This document shows, one piece after another, positions 19,120 to 27,832 of a stretch of 64,000 nt of DNA (positions are counted from its first letter, which is position 1; each line of letters begins with the position of its first letter). The notes beneath the pieces are model-generated. The model worked only from the letters and a program-made list of their open reading frames with translations. It made no database searches and had not been told where the DNA came from. Position numbers and translations under genes: made by a program. Source of the DNA: Aureimonas sp. ME7 (lineage in GTDB: Bacteria; Pseudomonadota; Alphaproteobacteria; Rhizobiales; Rhizobiaceae); contig NZ_CAJCKW010000001.1 of the NCBI RefSeq assembly GCF_903970965.1, positions 1-64,000 on the forward strand. Direction: 5' to 3'.

Positions 19120-21647
19120 CACCAATCCTCCCGCACCGCCTGGACGGCGTCCACCGCCGTCGCGCGGCGTCCGGCCAGCACCGCCGTCAGCGCCGCCGCA
19201 CCGATCAGCGCCAGGGCGACGAGGCCCAGCGTTTCCCATGGGACACGCGTTTCCATCGTCCAGTTGAAGCTTTGCGGGTTGATGACGCGGATCAGGACCT
19301 GCGCCAGCACGAGCCCGAGAAGGATGCCCGACACCGCGCCGACGGTGCCGAGCAGCGCACCCTCCAGCCCCAGCATGCGCCGGATCTGAGCCTTGGAAAC
19401 ACCCAAGTGCCGCAGCATGCCGAACTCGCGCGAGCGCGCGATGGTCTGCGCCGAGATCGTCGCGGCGACGCCCGCGAGGCCGACGAGGATCGCCACCGCT
19501 TGGAGCACGTAGGTCACGGTGAAGGAGCGGTCGAAGAGGTCGAGCGCATAGGCGCGAAGCTCCGCCGGCCGGGCGAGCGAGGTGCCGGCGCGCGCCCCCT
19601 CGGGCAGCGCTGCCAGAAGGGCGTTCGCCACCCGGTCGGCGTCGGCGCCGGCCTCCAGCGTCACCGCCGCCTCGTCGCGGGTGGGATCGCCGGTGATCGC
19701 CGTGTAGTCGGCGCCCCCGATCGCGACGGCGCCCTGTTGGCGCGCATAGTCGCGCCAGATGTCGGCGACGTAGAACTCGCCCGGCCCCAGCGGCAGCGTG
19801 ATGCGCGCGCCCGGCCGCCAGCCGTAAAGGCGCGAGGCGGGCTCGGAGACGTGGATAGGCACGGTGCCGGCGGGCGCCGGCTCCTTAGCCGTCTCGATCG
19901 GCGTGACGAGGCCGCCGGGCTTCAAGGGGTCGAGGTCGCGCGCCAGAAGGATCACGGGCGGACGGTCCAGCGCGATCGAGAGAGGCAGCTGCCGGCTGAA
20001 ACTCAAGGTCCCGACGCCCGGCACCTCGCGCAGCCGGCGCTGCGCCTCCGCGTCGAAGCCGGCGCCCGCTTGGCCGCGCAGATACAGGTCGGCCGACAGC
20101 ACCTGCCCCAGCCAGTCGTCGACGGCGGTGCGAAAGCTCGTGACCATGGTGGCCATCGCGATCATCAACGCGGTGGAGGCGACGATGCCGCACAAGGCGG
20201 TCGCCGCCTCGCTCGGCGCGCCTTGCACGTGGCGCACGGCCAGAAGCGAGGGGACGCCGGCCGTCCGGCGTTTGAGAAGGGGTTTGAGAAGCTGGCGCGC
20301 CGCCCAGGGCACGCCCGCGACGCCCCCGGCGAGCAGCAGCGCCATGCCGGCGAAGCCGAGGATCGGAAGGCCCGCCACCGGCGGCATGAGGCTGGCGACG
20401 ACGCCCGAGCCCATCAGAACCAGCGCCGGCAGGAGGGGAACGCGCGCGCGCGGGTCGATCATGTCGCCGGCGTTCTTGAGGGCGGCGGCGGGCGCGGCGC
20501 GCGAAGCGGCCCGTGCCGGCAGCGCGCTGCCGAGAACGGCGGCGAGGAGCCCCAGTGCGAAGAAGGCGAGCGCCGCCGGCCAACTCCACACGACGCGCGT
20601 TTGCGCGCCCTCGAAATAGCCGGCCCCGAGATCCCCGCCGAAGAGGCGCAGCGCCGCGTCCGCCAGGAGATAGCCGACGAGAAGCCCGGCGCCCGCTCCG
20701 AGAATGCCGATCAGCAATCCTTCCAGCGTCACGGCGGCGACGATGCCGCGCCGGGGCAGGCCCAGCGTGCGCAGAAGCGCGAAGGCGCGCAGGCGCCGCG
20801 CCACGGACAGGGACTGGGCGGAGAAGACGAGAAAGCCGCCGGTCAGAAGCGCCACCAGCGCCAGCATGTCGAGATTGACGCGGTAGGCTCTCGACAGGGC
20901 GCTGCCCTGCCGCGCTTGCGTTTCGTCGCTGGCCAGCGACGCGCCTGCGGGCAGGAGCGGGGTGAGGGCGGCTTCGGCTTGGGCCCGGTCGCTCAAGGCC
21001 AAGTCGATCCGGTCGAGCTTGCCCAGTCGGTCGAAGCGCCATTGCGCCGCCGCGATGTCGATCGTGCCGATCCGCTCCGTTTCGCCTGACCCATCGAGCG
21101 TGCCGGCGATGCGCAGCGGCACGCTCCGCCCGTTGGCCGAGACGGGGACGGTGTCGCCGACCTTCGCCCCGGTAGCCGTGAGGGCCGCGCGCGACAGGAA
21201 CAGGGCGTCTGGGGAAAAGGCGTCGGCGCGGTTCTGATCGACGCCTTGCGCCCCGAGGCCGACGAGGCTCGGGCTGACGCGCGCGGCGCGCAGCACGTCG
21301 ATCCCCAGAAGCGTGAACGCCGCCTCGCCCGCCCGCGCTTCCAGGACGACGACGGGGCTAGCGTCGCCGACGCCCTGCGCCTCGGCGACCGCTGGATACA
21401 GCGTCTCGTCGAAGCCGAGGGAACTGGCCGCGCGCACTTGGAGATCGGCCGCCCCGTTGACCCCGCGCACCGCCCCTTCGAAGGAAGCGAGCGCCGAGCC
21501 GTTGACGAGGTGGACCGCGAAGCCGAGCGCGACGCCGACCGCGATGGCCACCGCCGTCAGGAGAAAGCGCGCGGGATGGGAGCGCGCTTCGCCCGAGATC
21601 AGCCAGCGCAGTGCAAGGCGCGCGTCGACGAGCCCCGCGTCAGACAT
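19119..21647 (-). CDS. FtsX-type ABC transporter permease (MacB/LolE superfamily)
   Basis: This 842-residue inner membrane protein has an N-terminal membrane helix, a large periplasmic region, and two FtsX-like three- or four-helix cores (about 250-400 and 700-842; for example LVALLTGGFLVFSAQSLSVA and LQAVAILVGLAGVAATISAQ then TIARSREFGMLRHLGVSKAQ). This long two-core form is the usual partner of an AttH-type hydrolase. Such permeases act as mechanotransmission devices that move lipids or lipoproteins out of the inner membrane rather than pumping small solutes. It overlaps the ATPase gene by 8 bases upstream and the hydrolase gene downstream. Confidence 0.93.
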   Translation of the reverse strand: MSDAGLVDARLALRWLISGEARSHPARFLLTAVAIAVGVALGFAVHLVNGSALASFEGAVRGVNGAADLQVRAASSLGFDETLYPAVAEAQGVGDASPVVVLEARAGEAAFTLLGIDVLRAARVSPSLVGLGAQGVDQNRADAFSPDALFLSRAALTATGAKVGDTVPVSANGRSVPLRIAGTLDGSGETERIGTIDIAAAQWRFDRLGKLDRIDLALSDRAQAEAALTPLLPAGASLASDETQARQGSALSRAYRVNLDMLALVALLTGGFLVFSAQSLSVARRLRAFALLRTLGLPRRGIVAAVTLEGLLIGILGAGAGLLVGYLLADAALRLFGGDLGAGYFEGAQTRVVWSWPAALAFFALGLLAAVLGSALPARAASRAAPAAALKNAGDMIDPRARVPLLPALVLMGSGVVASLMPPVAGLPILGFAGMALLLAGGVAGVPWAARQLLKPLLKRRTAGVPSLLAVRHVQGAPSEAATALCGIVASTALMIAMATMVTSFRTAVDDWLGQVLSADLYLRGQAGAGFDAEAQRRLREVPGVGTLSFSRQLPLSIALDRPPVILLARDLDPLKPGGLVTPIETAKEPAPAGTVPIHVSEPASRLYGWRPGARITLPLGPGEFYVADIWRDYARQQGAVAIGGADYTAITGDPTRDEAAVTLEAGADADRVANALLAALPEGARAGTSLARPAELRAYALDLFDRSFTVTYVLQAVAILVGLAGVAATISAQTIARSREFGMLRHLGVSKAQIRRMLGLEGALLGTVGAVSGILLGLVLAQVLIRVINPQSFNWTMETRVPWETLGLVALALIGAAALTAVLAGRRATAVDAVQAVREDW

Positions 21648-22380
21648 CGGCGCCGGCGTCCCGCAGACCGCCGCGCGTCAGGGTGAGGACGCGGTCGGCG
21701 ACGCGCGCCGTCGCCTGCGAATGGGTGACGATCACGGCCGCCGCCCCGCCTTCGCGCACGGCGGCGGCGAAGAGGTCCAGCACGCGCTCGCCCGTTTCGG
21801 GATCGAGATTGCCGGTCGGCTCGTCGGCGAGGATCAGGGCGGGGCGATGGACGAGGGCTCTGGCGATGGCGACGCGCTGCAACTCGCCGCCCGACAGGTC
21901 GCGCGCATAGTCGCCCGCCCGCCCGCCGAGCCCGACGGCCGACAGGAGCCGCGTCGCCTGCTCCTCCGCCGCCTTCGCGTCGGGCGACAGGAGGGCCAGC
22001 GGCAGGGCGACGTTCTGGCCGAGCGTCAGGTAGGGCAGAATGTGGAAGGCCTGGAACACGAAGCCGATGCGCTCGCGCCGGAGCTTGGTGCGCGCCGTCT
22101 CGTCGAGAGGCCCAAGCGCCGTGCCCGCGACGCGGACCTCGCCGGCATCCGCCTCGTCGAGCCCGGCGAGGATGTTGAGAAGCGTCGACTTGCCGACGCC
22201 CGATTCGCCGACGATCGCCACCAGCTCGCCGCCCGCGACCTCGAGGTCGAGCCCGGAAAACAGCCGCCGGTCGCTTCCGACGGACTTTTCCAGACCGCGC
22301 ACGAGAAGGCGCGGGGATCCGGACTTCCCTCGCGGTTCGGAGGCGGCGGGCGGGGCATGGGGCGAAGCGAGCGTCGTCAT
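21640..22380 (-). CDS. ABC transporter ATP-binding protein (LolD/MacB type)
   Basis: This 246-residue ATPase drives the FtsX-type permease at 19119. Walker A is GESGVGKST, the signature is LSGGELQRVAIARAL, Walker B is ALILADEPTGNLD, and the H-loop is VIVTHSQ. The ADEPTGNLD form is typical of the LolD/MacB/FtsE group. The first about 30 residues are a low-complexity lead. The start ATG at 22380 is chosen; a longer reading upstream has no similarity. It is the first gene of the three-gene leftward operon. Confidence 0.93.
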   Translation of the reverse strand: MTTLASPHAPPAASEPRGKSGSPRLLVRGLEKSVGSDRRLFSGLDLEVAGGELVAIVGESGVGKSTLLNILAGLDEADAGEVRVAGTALGPLDETARTKLRRERIGFVFQAFHILPYLTLGQNVALPLALLSPDAKAAEEQATRLLSAVGLGGRAGDYARDLSGGELQRVAIARALVHRPALILADEPTGNLDPETGERVLDLFAAAVREGGAAAVIVTHSQATARVADRVLTLTRGGLRDAGADV

Positions 22381-22718
22381 GGCACCCCACTTGGGGCGGC
22401 GGGACGCCCGATCCAGCCGCGCCCCCTGCCGCCCGACGCCGCACCCCGACGCCACGCGCTGGGGCTGCTCTTCCGACCCGCGTGGCCCGATGTCGCCGAT
22501 GGCCAGGGCGCGAAGCGGCCCGGTTGGTGAACGCGGGCAATCGTCGGGCACCAGTCAGCGAAGGGAAAGAAGAAGGGGATCGTCCGCTTCCCCCTCGGTT
22601 CAAAACTGCGAGAGGGCGCCGCTTTGCGTTTCGAGCGGACATCGATGCATTGCGATACCGGGAATGGTCGATCGGCGTCTTCGCCTTCCGCCGGAGCCCA
22701 AAGGGTCTCCTCGCGGCG
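22381..22718. other. Intergenic region, no gene seen
   Basis: These 338 bases lie between the start of the ABC exporter operon and the end of the DUF1330 gene. They must hold the operon promoter. No recognisable gene, repeat or strong dyad was found. Confidence 0.5.
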
Positions 22719-23090
22719 TCAGGTGCCGACGTCGTTGATCTTCAACGGTTGGAGGTGGATGTCGGCGATCGCCGATGCGCCGACCTGGAACGCGGCCTGA
22801 TAGTCCGGGTCGGCGACCATCTCGCCGAAGGCGGATCGCCGGGGATACTGAACCAGAACCACGGCATCCCAGCCATTCCCCGATCCGGTCGTCAGCACCG
22901 GCAAGCCATCGCCGCCGAACAGGATGCGCGCGCCGAACCTTGCAAGGATCGGCTTCGCCATTTCGAGGTAGTCCCGGTATCTCTGTCGTCCGCCGTCGGG
23001 CTGGAACCGCAGGAGGTTCAACATGACGACGGGTGTGTCGTCGGCTTCCGCCAGGAAGGCGTCGAATGCGCCAGGCATGAAGGCGACCAT
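22719..23090 (-). CDS. DUF1330 family protein
   Basis: This 123-residue protein has the dimeric alpha-beta barrel (ferredoxin-like) pattern of DUF1330: VVMLNLLRFQPDGGRQRYRD then YLEMAKPILARFGARILFGG and VVLVQYPRRSAFGEMVADPD then YQAAF. The family is of unknown function and resembles YciI/EthD small stress enzymes. It lies 47 bases downstream of, and in the same direction as, a YafY-type regulator; such pairs are common, and the regulator probably controls it. Confidence 0.88.
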   Translation of the reverse strand: MVAFMPGAFDAFLAEADDTPVVMLNLLRFQPDGGRQRYRDYLEMAKPILARFGARILFGGDGLPVLTTGSGNGWDAVVLVQYPRRSAFGEMVADPDYQAAFQVGASAIADIHLQPLKINDVGT

Positions 23091-23137
23091 GGCTCTTTCC
23101 CTGGTAAGGCACCGGGCATGACGGTGCCGCCCGATCG

Positions 23138-23857
23138 CTAGACTGCCGCCACGTCAGAAACTGTCAGCAGCGAACGCCAGTCGCGATCCTGCTGCTGCCA
23201 ACGTGTCACGATCGACTGACGACGCCCGGGATAGCGGTCCTGCAGGGTTTCTTTCACGTGCAGTCGATCGACCCGGAAGTGGCGAAAGGCGGATCGCAGC
23301 TCGCACCAGGCCGCGAGGACGCGAACGTCGTCGAAGTATACGATGATGACGGGCCAGACGATGCGCTCCGATCGGGCGCCCGAAGCGTCCTCGTAGCCGA
23401 TTGCGACCTTGCGTTGGCGGCGGATCGCGTCGCGCAACAGGGCAACCTGCGGCGGATCCAGGCGGGCGGAGAGCGAGGCCGCCGTGACGATGGCGGGCGG
23501 GTCTTGGCCGAGCGCCGGCCCATTGGCTCTGGCGGCGAGTATCTTCGCCAAGGCGCTTTCGCCGCATCCCGCCAGAGCCGGATCGGCACGTTGCTGCACC
23601 CAGCCGAGCCCCAGCGCCAGGGCATCCAACTCGTCGGTCGAGAAGGCGAATTCCGGAAGGAAGAAGCCCCGCCGCAGGAGATAGCCGACGCCCGCCTGTC
23701 CATCGATGGGAGCGCCGATCGCACGCAACGTCTCGATGTCCCGGTAGATGCTGCGCGACGAGACACCCAGCTCCCGCGCCAGTTCGAGGGCGGTCGTGGG
23801 AACGCGTCTGGCACGAAGCACGGCCAGGAGTTCGAAGATGCGGGTGGTTCTGGCCAT
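23138..23857 (-). CDS. YafY-type transcriptional regulator (HTH_11 plus WYL domain)
   Basis: This 239-residue regulator has an N-terminal DeoR-like winged helix (RIFELLAVLRARRVPTTALE then LARELGVSSRSIYRDIETLR) and a C-terminal WYL domain (about residues 135-215; AAWCELRSAFRHFRVDRLHV). WYL domains sense ligands or nucleic acids. It is upstream of the DUF1330 gene with a short gap, which suggests one transcript. The ligand is unknown. The start ATG at 23857 agrees with the family start MARTTRIFELL. Confidence 0.92.
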   Translation of the reverse strand: MARTTRIFELLAVLRARRVPTTALELARELGVSSRSIYRDIETLRAIGAPIDGQAGVGYLLRRGFFLPEFAFSTDELDALALGLGWVQQRADPALAGCGESALAKILAARANGPALGQDPPAIVTAASLSARLDPPQVALLRDAIRRQRKVAIGYEDASGARSERIVWPVIIVYFDDVRVLAAWCELRSAFRHFRVDRLHVKETLQDRYPGRRQSIVTRWQQQDRDWRSLLTVSDVAAV

Positions 23858-24021
23858 GGCCGTTCGCCCTTTGCAGATCGCGCGACCCCTTCCTTTAACG
23901 TCGGAGCGAAAGGGATGCGACCGGGGCTAGGTCGCTCGAAGGAGGCGGCTTTCGGCGACTGGCGTCCCAAACCCCAGGGTCTCCGATGACACGTCGCCGA
24001 CCGATGGATCGCGTTCCCTGC

Positions 24022-24705
24022 CTAGTCCCCCGCTGACCGTCCGGACCACTCGGTCGATCGAGCGTCGCCCGGCCCCAGTTCCTGCGCCGCCAGCCACCGC
24101 TTGGCGATCGTGATGTCCATCTGCGACAGGGCGTGGCCGAGCGGCAGCGTCTCGTGGGTGACGAGAGCCCCGCCCGCCGTGAGGGTCTGCGCCAGACGTC
24201 GGACGTTGTCTTCCGGCACGATGGGGTCCATCGCGCCCGACAGGATCAGCACCGGGCGCCCCGCGAGGCGGAAGGGCGGGGGCTCGGCGAAGGGCATCAT
24301 CGGGCGCAGGAGCACGGCGCCGGCGAGCGTATCCGGCTCGCGCATCAGGAGGACGGCGGCGATGTTGGCACCGTTGGAAAAGCCGACCGCGACCGGCGCC
24401 CCGATTCCGTAGGCGCCTTGCGCCTCGCGCACGAAGGCACCCAGCGCATCGGCACGACGCGCGACGTCCGCCTCGTCGAACACCCCCTCGGCCAGGCGGC
24501 GGAAGAAGCGCGGCATGCCGTTTTCCAGAACCTGCCCGCGCGGCGACAGGAGCGCGGCGCCGGGCGACAGAGCGGTGCCGAGGCCGAGGAGATCGCTCTC
24601 GTCGCCCCCCGTCCCGTGCAGGAGGAGGAGCGGCGCGTGCAGGGCGGCGCCGGTCGCCGGCTGGAACCGGTGGACATGCGACAGGGCGGCAGGGGTGGTG
24701 CTCAT
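24022..24705 (-). CDS. mhqD: MhqD-like alpha/beta hydrolase (phospholipase/carboxylesterase family)
   Basis: This 227-residue hydrolase has the nucleophile elbow GFSNGAN (Ser), an acid in SGAMDPIVP (Asp) and a His in LPLGHALSQ, so the catalytic triad is complete. APLLLLHGTGGDESDLLGLG is the oxyanion-side motif typical of the MhqD/carboxylesterase group. It follows the mhqO-like dioxygenase gene after 63 bases. In Bacillus, mhqD and mhqO belong to the quinone/diamide detoxification set; the same role is inferred here from sequence and pairing. Confidence 0.88.
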   Translation of the reverse strand: MSTTPAALSHVHRFQPATGAALHAPLLLLHGTGGDESDLLGLGTALSPGAALLSPRGQVLENGMPRFFRRLAEGVFDEADVARRADALGAFVREAQGAYGIGAPVAVGFSNGANIAAVLLMREPDTLAGAVLLRPMMPFAEPPPFRLAGRPVLILSGAMDPIVPEDNVRRLAQTLTAGGALVTHETLPLGHALSQMDITIAKRWLAAQELGPGDARSTEWSGRSAGD

Positions 24706-24768
24706 CGGTCTCGGTCTCGCGATCTCGGCAGAAAGGGTCCGGGGCGGCCCGAAGGCCGCCCCCGGTCG

Positions 24769-25704
24769 TCAGCCCTCGGACAGGGGCGGCAGCGCCCCCT
24801 CGATCCGGGCGCGGTGCGCTTCGAGGCCGGCGGGCAGCTTCAACGCCGAGCCGAGGGTCGCAGTCGGCTCGTCGGCCAGAAAGCCCGGCGCGTCGGTCGC
24901 GATCTCGAACAGGACGTGGCCGGGCTCGCGGAAATACACCGAGCGGAAGTAGTTCCGGTCGCGCTGTTCGGTGACCGCGACCCGGTGGTTCTCCGCAAGG
25001 CGCCGCACCATCGCGGCTTGCCTCGCGTCGTCCGCCGCCCGGAAGGCGACGTGATGCACCGAGCCGGCACCGGGGCGCGGCTTCAGGAAGCCGCCGACCG
25101 CGCGGATGTCGATGATGCCGCCGATCCCCGCTCCCGGCACCTGGAAGCGCGTGGTGGAACCGTCCGCGCCGAGTTCCCCAAAGCCGAGGACGTCGGTCAG
25201 CACCGCGCCCGTCGGCGCCTTGTCCTCCACGAGCAGGCTCACCGAATGGAAGCCGCGAATGGCGTGCTCAGGCATTACGCCGCCGCCCGTCCATCCCGGC
25301 TCCCCTTCCGCCCCCGGTACGGCCACGAGCGCGAGGTTCATCCCGTCCGGGTCGCGGAAGGCCAGCGCCGTTTCGCCGAAGCGCTTCACCGGCGGGTCGA
25401 ACGAGACGCCGCGCTCGATGAAGCGATGCGTCCAGAAGCCGATCGAGCCCTCCGGCACCCGGAACACGGTTTCCTGCGTTTCGCCGACGCCGAGCCGGCC
25501 GGGCGCGGCATGCTCCCAGGGGAAGAAGGTCAGGATCGTGCCGGGCGTGCCGGTTTCGTCCCCGTAGTAGAGGTGCCAGGTGCCGGGATCGTCGAAGTTG
25601 ACGGTGCGCTTCACTAGACGCAGGCCCAGCGTATCGGTGTGGAACCGCACGTTGCGCGCGGCCGGGCCGGCGATGGCGGTGACGTGATGGATGCCGTGGC
25701 TCAT
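24769..25704 (-). CDS. mhqO: MhqO-like ring-cleaving dioxygenase (VOC superfamily)
   Basis: This 311-residue protein has two vicinal oxygen chelate modules. The opening GIHHVTAIAGPAARNVRFHT and the second module VHHVAFRAADDARQ supply the metal-binding histidines; GHVLFEIATDAPGF supplies the acidic ligand. YFREPGHVLFEIATD and LYYGDETGTPGTILTFFPWE are characteristic of the MhqO/LinE-like group, believed to open hydroquinone rings. It is the first gene of a two-gene operon with mhqD. The promoter lies in the 127 bases shared with a divergent LysR gene, which replaces the MarR-type MhqR known in Bacillus. Confidence 0.92.
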   Translation of the reverse strand: MSHGIHHVTAIAGPAARNVRFHTDTLGLRLVKRTVNFDDPGTWHLYYGDETGTPGTILTFFPWEHAAPGRLGVGETQETVFRVPEGSIGFWTHRFIERGVSFDPPVKRFGETALAFRDPDGMNLALVAVPGAEGEPGWTGGGVMPEHAIRGFHSVSLLVEDKAPTGAVLTDVLGFGELGADGSTTRFQVPGAGIGGIIDIRAVGGFLKPRPGAGSVHHVAFRAADDARQAAMVRRLAENHRVAVTEQRDRNYFRSVYFREPGHVLFEIATDAPGFLADEPTATLGSALKLPAGLEAHRARIEGALPPLSEG

Positions 25705-25777
25705 GGGGTGCCTCCGTTGCGCGGGTGTGTTGGAGCCAACATAATCGCAACACGGACGGCTTGTCAGATGCGTTTCA

Positions 25778-25793
25778 ATTGCGAGAATGCAAT
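25778..25793. promoter_or_regulatory. Candidate LysR-type binding site between mhqO and lysR
   Basis: A perfect 5-base dyad ATTGC-N6-GCAAT contains a T-N11-A core (T at 25780, A at 25792), the classic LysR box. It lies 39 bases before the LysR gene start and 74 bases before mhqO, in the shared promoter region. Confidence 0.65.
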
Positions 25794-25831
25794 GAGACGA
25801 TTGCGGGTTCGAAACGGGGAGTTCAAACGCA

Positions 25832-26710
25832 GTGGGGTTCGAGATCGATCGCCTGTCCTGGGACGACGTGCGCCTCGTCGGTGCAGTGGCGGAGGCGGCG
25901 AGCCTGCCGGGCGCCGCCGACCGGCTCGGCGTCGCCCATTCCACCGTGTTCCGCCGGCTGCGCCAGATCGAAGGGGAGGTCGGCTGCCCCCTGTTCGAGC
26001 GTAGCGGCGCCCGCCTGTCGGCTACCGTCGCGGGCGAAGAGATCGCGGCCGTCGCGCGGATGATGGGCGCGGCGATGGACGGGGCGGCGCTGCGCCTCGC
26101 CGGCCGTGAGCCCTCGCCCGCCGGCGAGGTTCGCGTCACCACCAACGACTCGCTCCTCGTCGGCTTCCTGACGCCCTTGTTCGCCGGCTTTCGCCGCCAT
26201 TGCCCGGACGTGCGACTCGATGTCGTCCTCGGCAATCCCGCGCTCAACCTGTCGAAGCGCGACGCCGACGTCGCGATCCGCGCCACCGACCGCCCGCCCG
26301 ACACGCTGGTCGGGCGCAAGGGCGCGCGCATCGCCTGGGCGCTCTACGAGGCGGACGACGGCGCGTCGCAGAACTGGGTGTCGCTCGGCGACGCGATGGG
26401 GGCGATGAAGGTGGTGCGGCACGTCACCGAGACCGTGCCGCCCGAGCGCATCGCCTTTCGCGTCAACACGGTCCTCGGGCTCGCCGAAGCGGTGGAGATC
26501 GGGATCGGCCGGGGCTATCTGCCCTGCTTCATCGGCGATACGCGGCCCACGCTGCGTCGGCTCGGCGAGCCCGATCCGCGCTTTGCCACCGACCTCTGGC
26601 TCCTGACCCATGCGGACCTTCGCCACGTGCCCCGCGTCCGGGCGCTGATGGACTACCTGTTCGACGCCGTCGCCGAGCGTCGGGGTCTTTTGGAAGGGCG
26701 GGGTGCCTGA
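25832..26710 (+). CDS. LysR-family transcriptional regulator
   Basis: This 292-residue regulator has an N-terminal winged helix (RLVGAVAEAASLPGAADRLG then VAHSTVFRRLRQIEGEVGCP) and a C-terminal periplasmic-binding-like effector domain with PAGEVRVTTNDSLLVGFLTP and LNLSKRDADVAIRATD. It starts at GTG 25832. It is divergent from mhqO-mhqD, with a LysR box between them, so it probably responds to quinones or related electrophiles. The gene ends 70 bases before the endonuclease III start. Confidence 0.93.
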   Translation: MGFEIDRLSWDDVRLVGAVAEAASLPGAADRLGVAHSTVFRRLRQIEGEVGCPLFERSGARLSATVAGEEIAAVARMMGAAMDGAALRLAGREPSPAGEVRVTTNDSLLVGFLTPLFAGFRRHCPDVRLDVVLGNPALNLSKRDADVAIRATDRPPDTLVGRKGARIAWALYEADDGASQNWVSLGDAMGAMKVVRHVTETVPPERIAFRVNTVLGLAEAVEIGIGRGYLPCFIGDTRPTLRRLGEPDPRFATDLWLLTHADLRHVPRVRALMDYLFDAVAERRGLLEGRGA

Positions 26711-26780
26711 CGGCCAAGGCGAATTGCCGCAGTCTTTCCACAGGTTGGAACGCAACCAAATCGCCGTCGATTGCGGCTCC

Positions 26781-27557
26781 ATGGCACCGACCCCGTCCTC
26801 CGAACCCGTTGCGCGCTTCAAAGCGCGCCGTCCGCCGCCCCAGCGAAGCGCGCCCTTGCTGGAGCCGGCACCAGCCAGCGATCTCGTCGCCAAGGCACGC
26901 CTCGTCCACGACCGGCTTTGCGCGGTCTACGGCTGCCCGATCGGCTATTTCCACGATCTCGATCCCTTGAGCGAGCTCGTGTCCTCGCTCCTGTCGCACC
27001 GGACGCGCAACGCCGACTCGGGGCGCGCCTTCAAGGCTCTGCGGACACGCTTTCCCGATTGGGCGGAGATGATCGACGCGCCGACGGCGGAGGTCGAGGC
27101 CCTGATCCACGGCGTGCGCTGGCCGGAACTGAAGGCGCCGCGTCTTCAGGAGATTCTGGCCGCGGTGCGGACCCGGCGCGGCGCGCTCGACCTCGATTTT
27201 CTCGCCGACCTGTCCGTCGAAGAGGCGCGCGCCTGGTTGGAGGAACTGCCGGGTGTCGGGCCGAAGACCAGCGCGGCGGTTCTGTCCTTTTCGGTGCTGC
27301 GCATGCCGGCCCTGCCGGTGGACAGTCACCACCACCGCGTTGCCCAGCGGCTCGGGCTGATCGGGCCGAAGCTCGACGTCGGTCCGTCCCATCCCGTTCT
27401 TCGCGGGCAACTGCCCGAGGATTGGAGCGCGCAGGACCTTTACGACAATCACGAGGTCCTGATGCTGCACGGGCAGAAGGTCTGCCACCACCGCCGCCCG
27501 GCCTGCGACCGCTGCACGCTGGCAGACATCTGCCCGAGCGCGTTCCACGTCGCCTGA
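26781..27557 (+). CDS. Endonuclease III-like DNA glycosylase (HhH-GPD, 4Fe-4S)
   Basis: This 258-residue base excision repair enzyme has LEELPGVGPKTSAAVLSFSV (helix-hairpin-helix with the catalytic Lys) and ALPVDSHHHRVAQRLGL (catalytic Asp in the VD motif). The FeS loop is C-x6-C-x2-C-x5-C (CHHRRPACDRCTLADIC). LSSLLSHRTRNADSGRAF replaces the common LSAQTTDxxVN start of Nth. It is therefore an Nth homologue outside the main Nth/MutY groups; lesion specificity is unclear. The ATG at 26781 (MAPTPSSEP) is chosen; longer in-frame readings to 26703 overlap the LysR end and lack similarity. Confidence 0.88.
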   Translation: MAPTPSSEPVARFKARRPPPQRSAPLLEPAPASDLVAKARLVHDRLCAVYGCPIGYFHDLDPLSELVSSLLSHRTRNADSGRAFKALRTRFPDWAEMIDAPTAEVEALIHGVRWPELKAPRLQEILAAVRTRRGALDLDFLADLSVEEARAWLEELPGVGPKTSAAVLSFSVLRMPALPVDSHHHRVAQRLGLIGPKLDVGPSHPVLRGQLPEDWSAQDLYDNHEVLMLHGQKVCHHRRPACDRCTLADICPSAFHVA

Positions 27558-27611
27558 ACGCTCGGCGTCGGGTTGGGGCAGGGCGTTCTCTCCGAACCCC
27601 GGCCGGGTTCC

Positions 27612-27788
27612 TTACCCCTGGCCCGGCGGGCGATCTCCGCCCGACGGTTGCGGCGAGGACGGCGCGGCGCGGTCGGCCTCCGTGCCACCCGTCTCGTCGT
27701 TCGGCTGCACCAGCCCGTCCTCGCCGATCGGCTCCGGCAGGATCGGATCGGGTGCGTTGCGCTCCGGGGTGTCGGGCGTATTGGACAT
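27612..27788 (-). CDS. Small disordered acidic protein A
   Basis: This 58-residue protein is rich in Pro, Asp, Glu and Gly (TPDTPERNAPDPILPEPIGE, then GGTEADRAAPSSPQPSGGD). It has no hydrophobic core and is probably disordered. A ribosome binding site GAGGAG lies 9 bases before the ATG at 27788. It is 44 bases downstream of a similar small protein gene. Function is unknown; similar small proteins are widespread but unnamed in Rhizobiales. Confidence 0.6.
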   Translation of the reverse strand: MSNTPDTPERNAPDPILPEPIGEDGLVQPNDETGGTEADRAAPSSPQPSGGDRPPGQG

Positions 27789-27832
27789 TGGCGATGGCTC
27801 CTCGAAATCGTCGGGGGAAAGGGGCGGGTCGC

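Noticed and set aside
19059-21089. A 676-codon plus-strand frame opposite the FtsX-type permease
   Set aside because: Arg/Gly/His-rich low-complexity antisense shadow without family similarity.
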